In this document: one piece after another, positions 1 through 4,398 of the stretch
Numbering within the stretch: position 1 is the first letter of the stretch
Layout of the letters: the number at the start of each line of letters is the position of its first letter
Assembly (NCBI GenBank): GCA_019752915.1
Contig: JAIELO010000039.1
Coordinates: 1-5,129 of the forward strand
Source of the DNA: Burkholderiaceae bacterium
GTDB lineage: Bacteria; Pseudomonadota; Gammaproteobacteria; Burkholderiales; Burkholderiaceae_D
Direction of reading: 5' to 3'
Length of the DNA stretch: 5,129 nucleotides
Notes under the pieces: model-generated
The model's database searches: none
Told to the model about the DNA's origin: nothing
Seen by the model: the letters and a program-made list of their open reading frames with translations, nothing else
Translations under genes and position numbers: made by a program

Positions 1-406
1 CGTCCCACTGGTGATCCGCCACGCCACACCGGCCTCGATCGGCCAGATCCGCGCCGCGCTGGCAGCGGAAGATCAGGCCCGCCACAGCGGCGACCGCGCC
101 GCCTGGATCCGGCTCGGTGGCGAATTCCACCTGCTGCTGGCGCAACTGGCCGGCAATCAGGTACTACAGCGTTATATGGCGGAACTGGTGTCGCGCTGCT
201 CGCTGATCATCGCGCTCTATGAACCACCCGGCGCCAGCATGTGCGAAAACGCCGAACACGAAGATCTGGCCACATTGATCGAGCAGGGCAAGGTCGCCGC
301 TGCAACCCATCTGATCGAGCATCACTTGCTGGAAATCGAAGCACGCCTGCATCTGGGGCCGCAGGAAAAGAAGATCCGACTGGCCGATGCACTGGCCGGC
401 TGTTAG
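1..406 (+). CDS. GntR-family transcriptional regulator, C-terminal FCD effector domain (5' partial)
   Basis: The reading frame is open from base 2 and ends at TAG 404-406; the N-terminal winged-helix part lies outside the window. What remains is a helical FCD ligand-binding domain of the FadR subfamily. Counting from the GTG codon at 11 as residue 1, the hallmarks are FHLLLAQLAGN (H40), AEHEDL (H83) and EHHLL (H105). These are the three histidines that normally coordinate a metal or help hold a carboxylate effector in FCD proteins. The usual Asp/Asn four residues before the first His is Gly36 here, so the metal site may be incomplete. Position directly before the nucleoside channel gene suggests, by inference only, that it regulates the purine-uptake genes downstream. 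The effector is unknown. The family call is firm; the target is a guess. Confidence 0.85.
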   Translation, partial: VPLVIRHATPASIGQIRAALAAEDQARHSGDRAAWIRLGGEFHLLLAQLAGNQVLQRYMAELVSRCSLIIALYEPPGASMCENAEHEDLATLIEQGKVAAATHLIEHHLLEIEARLHLGPQEKKIRLADALAGC

Positions 407-543
407 TACACCGCGCTTGCGCTGTAATGCGGCGTGACGCCGGTGGCGCACTAATTGCTAGAGCTAATACTGAAAGTTACCGTCGCACCGCCATACCGTA
501 TAAACCGTTTTATCTTTTTTAATCACCTGAATGGAGCTTCACG
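407..543 (+). promoter_or_regulatory. Regulatory gap upstream of the Tsx-like channel gene
   Basis: This 137-bp gap separates the GntR gene from the channel gene. A possible sigma-70 promoter has -10 TATAAA at 499-504 and a weak -35 GTTACC at 476-481, with a 17-bp spacer. The tetranucleotide ACCG occurs four times at 479, 487, 495 and 504, a spacing of about 8 bp that runs across the spacer and just past the -10. An 11-bp palindrome, GGCGTGACGCC, lies at 431-441. No convincing intrinsic terminator follows the GntR gene. The promoter call is tentative because the -35 matches consensus at only three positions. Confidence 0.4.
533..536 (+). promoter_or_regulatory. Ribosome binding site of the Tsx-like gene
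   Basis: GGAG lies 7 nt before ATG 544 and fixes the start of the outer-membrane channel gene. That start is followed directly by a good signal peptide. Confidence 0.7.
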
Positions 544-1395
544 ATGTCGCAACTCGCCCGCCGTACCGCCCTCGCCCTTCTCGTCAGCTGCAGCTGCGCC
601 GCACAAGCTGCCGACTGGAGCGACACCTCGCTGAGCTACCGTTACGGCACCCAGTACGCCGAACCGTTTAACAATCAGGACATCAGCAAAAACATCTTCA
701 ACCTGACCAGCGTCTCCGGCTACAAATACGGCAAGAACTTCTTCAGCGTCGATTTCCTGCTGTCCTCGGAAGCCGATCCTTCCTCGGCCGGTGCCAAGGA
801 TGGCGCCCATGAAGCCTATGCCGTGTATCGCCACACCCTCGATCTGGGCAAGATCAGCGGCGCCAATCTGGCCTTCGGTCCGGTACGCGGCGTCGGTGCC
901 ACCGCCGGTTTCGACTACAACACCAAAACCGATGCCGGTTACAACTCGAAAAAACGCATGCTGGTGGCCGGCCCGACCCTGATGTTCGATGTACCGGGCT
1001 TCCTCGACGTCAGCCTGCTGGCCCTGCGCGAAAGTAACGCGCCGTACAACACCTTCAGCCACGTACAAACGCCGCGCTACACCTATAAAACCCATGCCAT
1101 GCTGACCGCTGCCTGGGGCATCCCGTTCAACTTCGGCATTCCGCTCTCGTTCGAAGGCTTTGCCAACTTCATCGGCACCAAGGGCAAGAACGAATTTGGT
1201 GGTGATACGGCGCGCGAAACCAATATCGACATGCAGATCATGTACGACATGAGCGCCGCCGTCAGCGCACCGAAAAACACCTTCAAGGTCGGGATCGAAT
1301 ACCAGTACTGGAAAAACAAGTTCGGTAACTCCGATACCAACAACCCCGGTGCTACCGCCAAAACGCCGATGGTGCGTGCCGAATACCATTTCTGA
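544..1395 (+). CDS. Tsx/OmpK-like nucleoside-specific outer-membrane channel
   Basis: This 283-residue protein begins with a Sec signal peptide: Arg6-Arg7, a hydrophobic stretch, and a predicted signal peptidase I site AQA|AD after residue 22. The mature chain is about 261 residues of alternating aromatic and polar strands, including an FGPVRGVG segment near residue 111. It ends in EYHF, and a C-terminal Phe is the usual signal for beta-barrel insertion by the BAM complex. Length and pattern fit the Tsx/OmpK channel family (E. coli Tsx precursor is about 294 residues), which passes nucleosides and deoxynucleosides across the outer membrane. The next gene, 53 bp away with no obvious terminator between, encodes a purine-type binding protein, which supports a nucleoside role and cotranscription. 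LVSC at residues 13-16 also resembles a lipobox, but a barrel with AQA cleavage is far likelier. Substrate specificity is inferred from family and context. Confidence 0.85.
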   Translation: MSQLARRTALALLVSCSCAAQAADWSDTSLSYRYGTQYAEPFNNQDISKNIFNLTSVSGYKYGKNFFSVDFLLSSEADPSSAGAKDGAHEAYAVYRHTLDLGKISGANLAFGPVRGVGATAGFDYNTKTDAGYNSKKRMLVAGPTLMFDVPGFLDVSLLALRESNAPYNTFSHVQTPRYTYKTHAMLTAAWGIPFNFGIPLSFEGFANFIGTKGKNEFGGDTARETNIDMQIMYDMSAAVSAPKNTFKVGIEYQYWKNKFGNSDTNNPGATAKTPMVRAEYHF

Positions 1396-1437
1396 TTGCT
1401 GCACGAGCACACCCGTCTAATCCCACGCTTACTTTTT

Positions 1438-1443
1438 AAGGAA
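1438..1443 (+). promoter_or_regulatory. Ribosome binding site of the BMP-family gene
   Basis: AAGGAA lies 5 nt before ATG 1449 and 8 nt before a second in-frame ATG at 1452. Either start is possible, and they differ by one methionine. Confidence 0.7.
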
Positions 1444-1448
1444 ACCGT

Positions 1449-2528
1449 ATGATGAATCGTCGCACCCTGCTGGCCCTTGCCACCTGCGCAGCTGCACTCG
1501 GCCTGTCCGCCTCCGCCTTCGCCGCGGAACCGTTAAAAATCGGCTTTATCTACGTCGGCCCGGTCGGCGATGCCGGCTGGACCTATGCCCACGATCAGGG
1601 CCGTCTGGCCATGGAAAAAGAACTGGGCGCCAAAGTCAAAACCACTTATGTGGAAAACGTGCCGGAAGGTGCGGACGCCGAGCGCGTGATCCGCAAGCTG
1701 GTCGCCGAAGGCAACAAACTGATTTTCACCACCTCGTTCGGCTATATGAACCCGACCGAAAAAGTGGCCAAGGCCAATCCGGGCGTGGTATTCATGCACG
1801 CTACCGGCTTCAAGACCGGCAAAAATCTGGGCATCTATGAAACCCGCTTGTACGAAGGCGCTTATCTGAACGGCGTAATCGCCGGCAAAATGAGCAAGAG
1901 CAAAACGCTGGGCTTCATCGCGTCCTTCCCGGTGCCGGAAGTGATCCGTAACATCAACGCCTTCACGCTCGGCGCGCAGAGTGTCAATCCGGCCATCAAA
2001 ACCAAAGTGATCTGGGTGAACTCCTGGTATGACCCGGCCAAGGAACGTCAGGCTGCCGAAACGCTGGTCGCGCAAGGCGCAGACGTGATGGCACAGAACA
2101 CCGACTCGCCAGCGACCCTGCAGGTAGCGCAGGAAAAAGGCGTGTATGCCTTCGGCTGGGATTCGGACATGTCCAAATTTGCCCCGAAAGCCCACCTGAC
2201 GGCGGCCACCAATAACTGGGGGCCGTACTACACCGAAACGGCCAAAGCGGTGCTGGCCGGTAGCTGGAAGACCGGTGAATTCCGTGGTGGTCTGAAAGAA
2301 GGCATGGTGAAAATGTCCGGCCTGAATAGCGTGGTGCCAGCCGAAGCCGCCAAGGTCTTCGAAGAGAAGAAAGCCGCGCTGACGGCGGGTAGCTTCGCCC
2401 CGTTCACCGGTCCGATCAAGGATCAGTCCGGCGCCATCCGCTACCCTGCAGGGGTTGCCGTGCCACTCAAGGATCTGCTGTCGATGAACTTCTACGTGCA
2501 AGGCGTGGAAGGCAGCATCCCCAAGTAA
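1449..2528 (+). CDS. BMP/PnrA-like periplasmic purine (nucleoside) binding protein of an ABC transporter
   Basis: This 359-residue protein has a signal peptide (Arg4-Arg5, hydrophobic core, AFA|AEP cleavage after residue 25), so the mature protein starts AEPLKIGFIYVGP and is periplasmic. The rest is a full-length BMP/PnrA domain, a type-I periplasmic-binding fold. Diagnostic stretches are VGPVGDAGWTYAHDQGR near residues 36-52, QNTDSPA at 216-222, FGWDSDM at 235-241, and TNNWGPYY shortly after. Members of this family bind purine nucleosides or bases and hand them to an ABC permease; many Gram-positive relatives are lipoproteins. LATC at residues 10-13 is a poor lipobox because Thr precedes Cys, so a soluble form is favoured. 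No ATPase or permease gene is visible here, so the cognate transporter must be elsewhere. The upstream nucleoside channel and downstream deaminase support purine uptake. Whether the ligand is a base or a nucleoside cannot be told from sequence alone. Confidence 0.88.
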   Translation: MMNRRTLLALATCAAALGLSASAFAAEPLKIGFIYVGPVGDAGWTYAHDQGRLAMEKELGAKVKTTYVENVPEGADAERVIRKLVAEGNKLIFTTSFGYMNPTEKVAKANPGVVFMHATGFKTGKNLGIYETRLYEGAYLNGVIAGKMSKSKTLGFIASFPVPEVIRNINAFTLGAQSVNPAIKTKVIWVNSWYDPAKERQAAETLVAQGADVMAQNTDSPATLQVAQEKGVYAFGWDSDMSKFAPKAHLTAATNNWGPYYTETAKAVLAGSWKTGEFRGGLKEGMVKMSGLNSVVPAEAAKVFEEKKAALTAGSFAPFTGPIKDQSGAIRYPAGVAVPLKDLLSMNFYVQGVEGSIPK

Positions 2529-2543
2529 GCTAGCCTGACCGTT

Positions 2544-2569
2544 GCCGCCCGCTGTGCACCACGGGCGGC
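2544..2569 (+). other. Intergenic GC-rich stem-loop between binding-protein and deaminase genes
   Basis: GCCGCCCG at 2544-2551 pairs perfectly with CGGGCGGC at 2562-2569 around a 10-nt loop that itself contains the palindrome GTGCAC. It lies 15 nt after the BMP stop and 44 nt before the deaminase ATG. No T-run follows, so it is not a classic intrinsic terminator. A partial terminator or an mRNA 3'-end stabiliser that lets the binding protein exceed the enzyme in amount is plausible; such hairpins are common after periplasmic binding-protein genes. Confidence 0.6.
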
Positions 2570-2603
2570 CTCTGATGTTCTCATTCCTCACATCCCGCTT
2601 CAG

Positions 2604-2609
2604 AAAGGA
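2604..2609 (+). promoter_or_regulatory. Ribosome binding site deciding the deaminase start
   Basis: AAAGGA lies 4 nt before ATG 2614. Alternative in-frame starts at TTG 2542 and ATG 2575 lack a good site, and the first sits beside the hairpin. ATG 2614 is therefore preferred. Confidence 0.7.
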
Positions 2610-2613
2610 CGGC

Positions 2614-3093
2614 ATGTCTGACGCCACCGAACAGGATCACCATTTTCTGAGCCGCGTGCTGGCACTGGCCCAGCGCTCGCGCGATCAGGGCCACCACCCG
2701 TTTGCCGCCATGGTGGTCGACGCCGAGGGCAACGTGATTGCCGAAGCCATCAATGCTTCCAGCAGCGACCGCACCGCCCACGCGGAAATGAATGCGCTGC
2801 GCCTCGCCTCACAGCAATTCAGCCCGCAGCAACTGGCCAGCGCCACGCTGTACAGCAATGCCGAGCCGTGCGCGATGTGCGCCGGTGGCACCTACTGGAG
2901 CGGCGTCGGCCGCGTGGTGTATGGCATGTCCGAAGCAAGCCTGCTGGCACTGACCGGCAGCGATCCCGAGAATCCGACCCTGGCACTGCCCTGCCGCGAG
3001 GTGTTTGCACGCGGCCAGCGCCCCACCACCGTGATCGGCCCGCTACGCGAAGACGAAGCCCGACTAGCGCATGAGGGCTTCTGGCATAAATAA
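2614..3093 (+). CDS. Zinc-dependent purine/nucleoside deaminase, guanine-deaminase-like (cytidine deaminase superfamily)
   Basis: This 159-residue cytosolic enzyme carries both zinc signatures of the CDA fold: H56-A-E58 in TAHAEMNAL and P85-C86-A-M-C89 in EPCAMCAG. His56, Cys86 and Cys89 would bind zinc and Glu58 would be the proton shuttle. Asn47 and the HHPFAAMVV stretch near residues 27-35 fit the purine-binding side of guanine deaminases, as do the TYW residues at 93-95. The size matches the short bacterial GuaD type (about 156 residues). The EVPVGA stretch typical of the tRNA editing enzyme TadA is absent, so TadA is unlikely. The frame could extend upstream to 2542 or 2575, but only ATG 2614 has a good ribosome site. 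It follows the purine-binding protein gene by 85 bp and probably shares its transcript. The reaction class, hydrolytic removal of an amino group from a purine or related base, is well supported; the exact substrate is not. Confidence 0.85.
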   Translation: MSDATEQDHHFLSRVLALAQRSRDQGHHPFAAMVVDAEGNVIAEAINASSSDRTAHAEMNALRLASQQFSPQQLASATLYSNAEPCAMCAGGTYWSGVGRVVYGMSEASLLALTGSDPENPTLALPCREVFARGQRPTTVIGPLREDEARLAHEGFWHK

Positions 3094-3283
3094 CTAAATC
3101 GCTCTAAAAACCCTGCAAATACAGCAATTCTGCTGAAATGACAGGGTTTCCTCCTGCCGATGCAACAGAGCAACACTGCCGCAATGCAGCAGCGGCTTTG
3201 ATTGCTTAATTCCCCTGATCGCGGCACAGTAGCGCTATACATGCCACGCGCCGGGCGATAAAGCGGCGTCAGGGGGAGACACC
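3094..3283 (+). promoter_or_regulatory. Intergenic region before the EF-hand gene
   Basis: After the nested hairpin, this 190-bp gap holds no gene I can support. TATACA at 3236-3241 resembles a -10 box, but no -35 lies at a proper distance (nearest TTGATT 3198-3203, 32 bp away), so the promoter of the next gene remains unassigned. GGAG at 3275-3278 is a good ribosome site 5 nt before ATG 3284. Confidence 0.4.
3108..3149 (+). terminator. Nested hairpin, probable terminator after the deaminase gene
   Basis: AAACCCTG at 3108-3115 pairs with CAGGGTTT at 3142-3149. Inside it, CAGCA at 3122-3126 pairs with TGCTG at 3131-3135, leaving a symmetric 6x6 internal loop. The outer stem ends in TTT and runs into CCTCCT, so the U-tract is poor. 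Location 14 nt after the stop codon favours transcription termination or 3'-end protection. Confidence 0.5.
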
Positions 3284-3643
3284 ATGCAAACGCTTTACCA
3301 CCTCGCTGCCCTGGCAGCACTGACAGGCTGCGCCGCTGCGGCGCTGGCCCAGCCCATGGCGCCGACCAGCACGCCGGTCTCCCTGAACGAAATCCTGCCC
3401 TACAAAAACGGCGCTGACAAAGCACTGCTGCACTACCGCGCGCTGCAACGCCTGAAAAAGCGCTTCGACGCCGCCGACATGGATGGCAACGGCAACCTGA
3501 GCCGGGAAGAAGCCGCCAAAGCCGGGCTCGGTTTCATCCAGCGCAATTTTGACCACATCGACACCCGCCAGCGTGGCGACATCAGCTTCGACGATCTGAA
3601 GGCCTACGTGATCCAGCGCCGCGAAGAAGCACGTTCGCGCTAA
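3284..3643 (+). CDS. Small exported EF-hand domain protein
   Basis: This 119-residue protein starts with a hydrophobic export signal. Two processing routes are possible. LTGC at residues 13-16 fits a lipobox with Cys16 as the lipidated residue, while ALA|QP after residue 22 fits signal peptidase I. The n-region has no Lys or Arg, which is unusual. The body is two EF-hands. Loop 1, D65 to E76 (DMDGNGNLSREE), is canonical, with Asp, Asp, Asn, Asn, Ser and Glu at coordinating positions 1, 3, 5, 7, 9 and 12. Loop 2, D93 to D104 (DTRQRGDISFDD), has Arg at positions 3 and 5 and Asp at 12, so it probably does not bind calcium. The C-terminus is rich in Arg and Glu. A periplasmic or outer-membrane-anchored calcium-binding protein is likely; its biological role is unknown and the neighbours give no clue. 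The start is supported by GGAG 5 nt upstream. Confidence 0.8.
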   Translation: MQTLYHLAALAALTGCAAAALAQPMAPTSTPVSLNEILPYKNGADKALLHYRALQRLKKRFDAADMDGNGNLSREEAAKAGLGFIQRNFDHIDTRQRGDISFDDLKAYVIQRREEARSR

Positions 3644-3679
3644 GCAATTTTCCGATCATTCACATCCTCAAAAAAAACT

Positions 3680-3697
3680 CTAGACGACTGGTCTAAT
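3680..3697 (+). promoter_or_regulatory. Operator copy 1 in the TetR/NemR-like promoter
   Basis: CTAGACGACTGGTCTAAT contains the inverted repeat TAGAC-N5-GTCTA (3681-3695). The identical 18 bp recurs at 4365-4382 before the reductase gene. It covers the regulator's -35 and spacer, so binding would block polymerase. The symmetry and placement fit a TetR-family autorepressor site. Confidence 0.8.
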
Positions 3698-3708
3698 TGT
3701 GCTATAGT
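3681..3708 (+). promoter_or_regulatory. Promoter of the TetR/NemR-like gene (probable leaderless start)
   Basis: The -35 TAGACG (3681-3686) and the -10 TATAGT (3703-3708, five of six consensus bases) are separated by 16 bp. Eight A residues at 3670-3677 sit just upstream and could act as an UP-like element. Transcription should start about 7 nt after the -10, at or next to the ATG at 3716. No Shine-Dalgarno is visible. A weaker alternative uses TCTAAT (3692-3697) as the -10. Confidence 0.6.
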
Positions 3709-3715
3709 GCAGTCC

Positions 3716-4321
3716 ATGAAAGCCGAATACACCGACGTCCGCCAGCACATCCTCGATCAGGGGAAGGCCATCATCACCCGCAAAGGTTTTGCCGGTGTGG
3801 GTCTGAACGAGATCCTGACGGCGGCTGACGTTCCGAAAGGCTCGTTCTACCACTACTTCAAATCCAAGGAACTGTTTGGCGAAGCGCTGCTGGCCGATTA
3901 CGTGCAGCAGTACCGCGTCGACATGGATACCCTGCTGAGCCGGCCCGGCAAAACTGCCGCCGAGGCGCTGATGACGTACTGGGCCAGCTGGTTTGCCGAC
4001 AGCAGCGAGACCAGTTGCGGCTGCCGCTGTCTGGTGGTCAAGCTCAGCAGCGAAGTAGCAGACATGTCCGAACCGATGCGCACTGCTCTGCGCGACGGTA
4101 CCAGCCGCATCATCGAGCGTCTCACCCGCACCATCGAGCAAGGCATGGCGGATGGCTCGCTGGCACCGGTGAGCGAGCCGGCGCGCATGGCGCAAACCTT
4201 GTATCAGCTGTGGCTGGGTGCCGCCCTGCTGACCAAATTACGTCGTGATGCCAGCGCCATGCAATCGGCCTGGACCAGCACCCTCGACTTATTGCAGTTA
4301 CCACCCGCAACACATCCGTAA
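3716..4321 (+). CDS. nemR: TetR-family, NemR-like electrophile/oxidant-sensing repressor
   Basis: This 201-residue protein has a TetR helix-turn-helix within residues 24-54, with the recognition segment VPKGSFYHYF at 39-48. From memory of E. coli NemR (199 residues), it aligns without a gap and with an offset of one: GL-E-L/I-L-A-VPKGSFYHYF, then C-L-VKLS-EV-D-SE-MR, then LY-LWLGA-L-K. Cys105 falls on NemR Cys106, the redox-sensitive cysteine, and Lys174 on Lys175, its reported partner. The other NemR cysteines are missing; instead Cys101, Cys103 and Cys105 form a C-x-C-x-C cluster. NemR releases DNA on reaction with N-ethylmaleimide, methylglyoxal, quinones or HOCl. Here a twin operator suggests control of itself and of the aldehyde reductase that follows. 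ATG 3716 matches the NemR N-terminus; an in-frame GTG at 3707 lies inside the -10 and is unlikely. Assignment as a NemR-type sensor is strong; the exact inducer is inferred. Confidence 0.85.
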   Translation: MKAEYTDVRQHILDQGKAIITRKGFAGVGLNEILTAADVPKGSFYHYFKSKELFGEALLADYVQQYRVDMDTLLSRPGKTAAEALMTYWASWFADSSETSCGCRCLVVKLSSEVADMSEPMRTALRDGTSRIIERLTRTIEQGMADGSLAPVSEPARMAQTLYQLWLGAALLTKLRRDASAMQSAWTSTLDLLQLPPATHP

Positions 4322-4323
4322 GC

Positions 4324-4354
4324 AACGCGAGGCACAGCGCCCTCGCGTTTTTTT
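4324..4354 (+). terminator. Strong intrinsic terminator after the NemR-like gene
   Basis: AACGCGAGG (4324-4332) pairs perfectly with CCTCGCGTT (4341-4349) around an 8-nt loop, followed by seven T residues at 4348-4354 that overlap the stem end. It begins two bases after the stop codon, so the regulator is mostly monocistronic and the reductase needs its own promoter. Confidence 0.9.
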
Positions 4355-4382
4355 GAACGACTAACTAGACGACTGGTCTAAT
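4353..4382 (+). promoter_or_regulatory. yqhD: Promoter of the YqhD-like reductase gene
   Basis: The -35 TTGAAC (4353-4358) begins in the last two T residues of the upstream terminator. An 18-bp spacer leads to the -10 TCTAAT (4377-4382, five of six consensus bases). Operator copy 2 fills most of the spacer and the -10. The expected start near 4388-4390 leaves a leader of roughly 10 nt. Confidence 0.7.
4365..4382 (+). promoter_or_regulatory. Operator copy 2 in the reductase promoter
   Basis: This is an exact 18-bp copy of the sequence at 3680-3697, in the same orientation, including the non-symmetric spacer GACTG. The inverted repeat core is 4366-4380. It overlaps the spacer and -10 of the reductase promoter, consistent with repression by the NemR-like protein. 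Confidence 0.8.
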
Positions 4383-4385
4383 ACA

Positions 4386-4393
4386 AAAGGAAG
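4386..4393 (+). promoter_or_regulatory. yqhD: Ribosome binding site of the YqhD-like gene
   Basis: AAAGGAAG lies 5 nt before ATG 4399, with the GGA 7 nt away, and supports that start. The predicted transcription start falls within or at the edge of this motif, so the leader consists of little more than the ribosome site. Confidence 0.75.
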
Positions 4394-4398
4394 CAGAA

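Noticed and set aside
431..441. GGCGTGACGCC palindrome as the GntR operator
   Set aside because: It does not resemble the usual TNGTNNNACNA-type FCD operator, and an 11-bp GC-rich palindrome can occur by chance; recorded only as a candidate.
523..1410. Long antisense open frame (295 codons) opposite the Tsx-like gene
   Set aside because: The + strand has a signal peptide, a terminal Phe and family features; the antisense frame resembles no known protein and is a common by-product of codon bias in GC-rich genes.
1476..1487. LATC lipobox in the BMP protein
   Set aside because: Thr before Cys is a poor fit to the lipobox and AFA|AEP gives a clear signal peptidase I site.
2542..2613. Upstream extension of the deaminase from TTG 2542 or ATG 2575
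   Set aside because: The extension overlaps or abuts the hairpin, has no good ribosome site and adds residues outside the family's usual N-terminus; ATG 2614 has AAAGGA upstream.
1533..2627. Long antisense open frame (364 codons) opposite the BMP gene
   Set aside because: The sense strand encodes a complete BMP-domain protein with signal peptide and ribosome site; the antisense product is His/Phe/Gly-rich with no recognisable domain.
3178..3196. GCCGC / GCGGC hairpin
   Set aside because: Only 5 bp with a 9-nt loop and no T-run; expected by chance in this composition.
3138..3209. Short 23-codon open frame between the deaminase and EF-hand genes
   Set aside because: No ribosome site, it begins inside the hairpin, and no recognisable feature is seen.
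3198..3241. TTGATT and TATACA as a promoter for the EF-hand gene
   Set aside because: The 32-bp spacing is far outside the sigma-70 range.
3707..3715. GTG start for the NemR-like gene
   Set aside because: It lies inside the -10 box, has no ribosome site and adds three residues beyond the NemR N-terminus.
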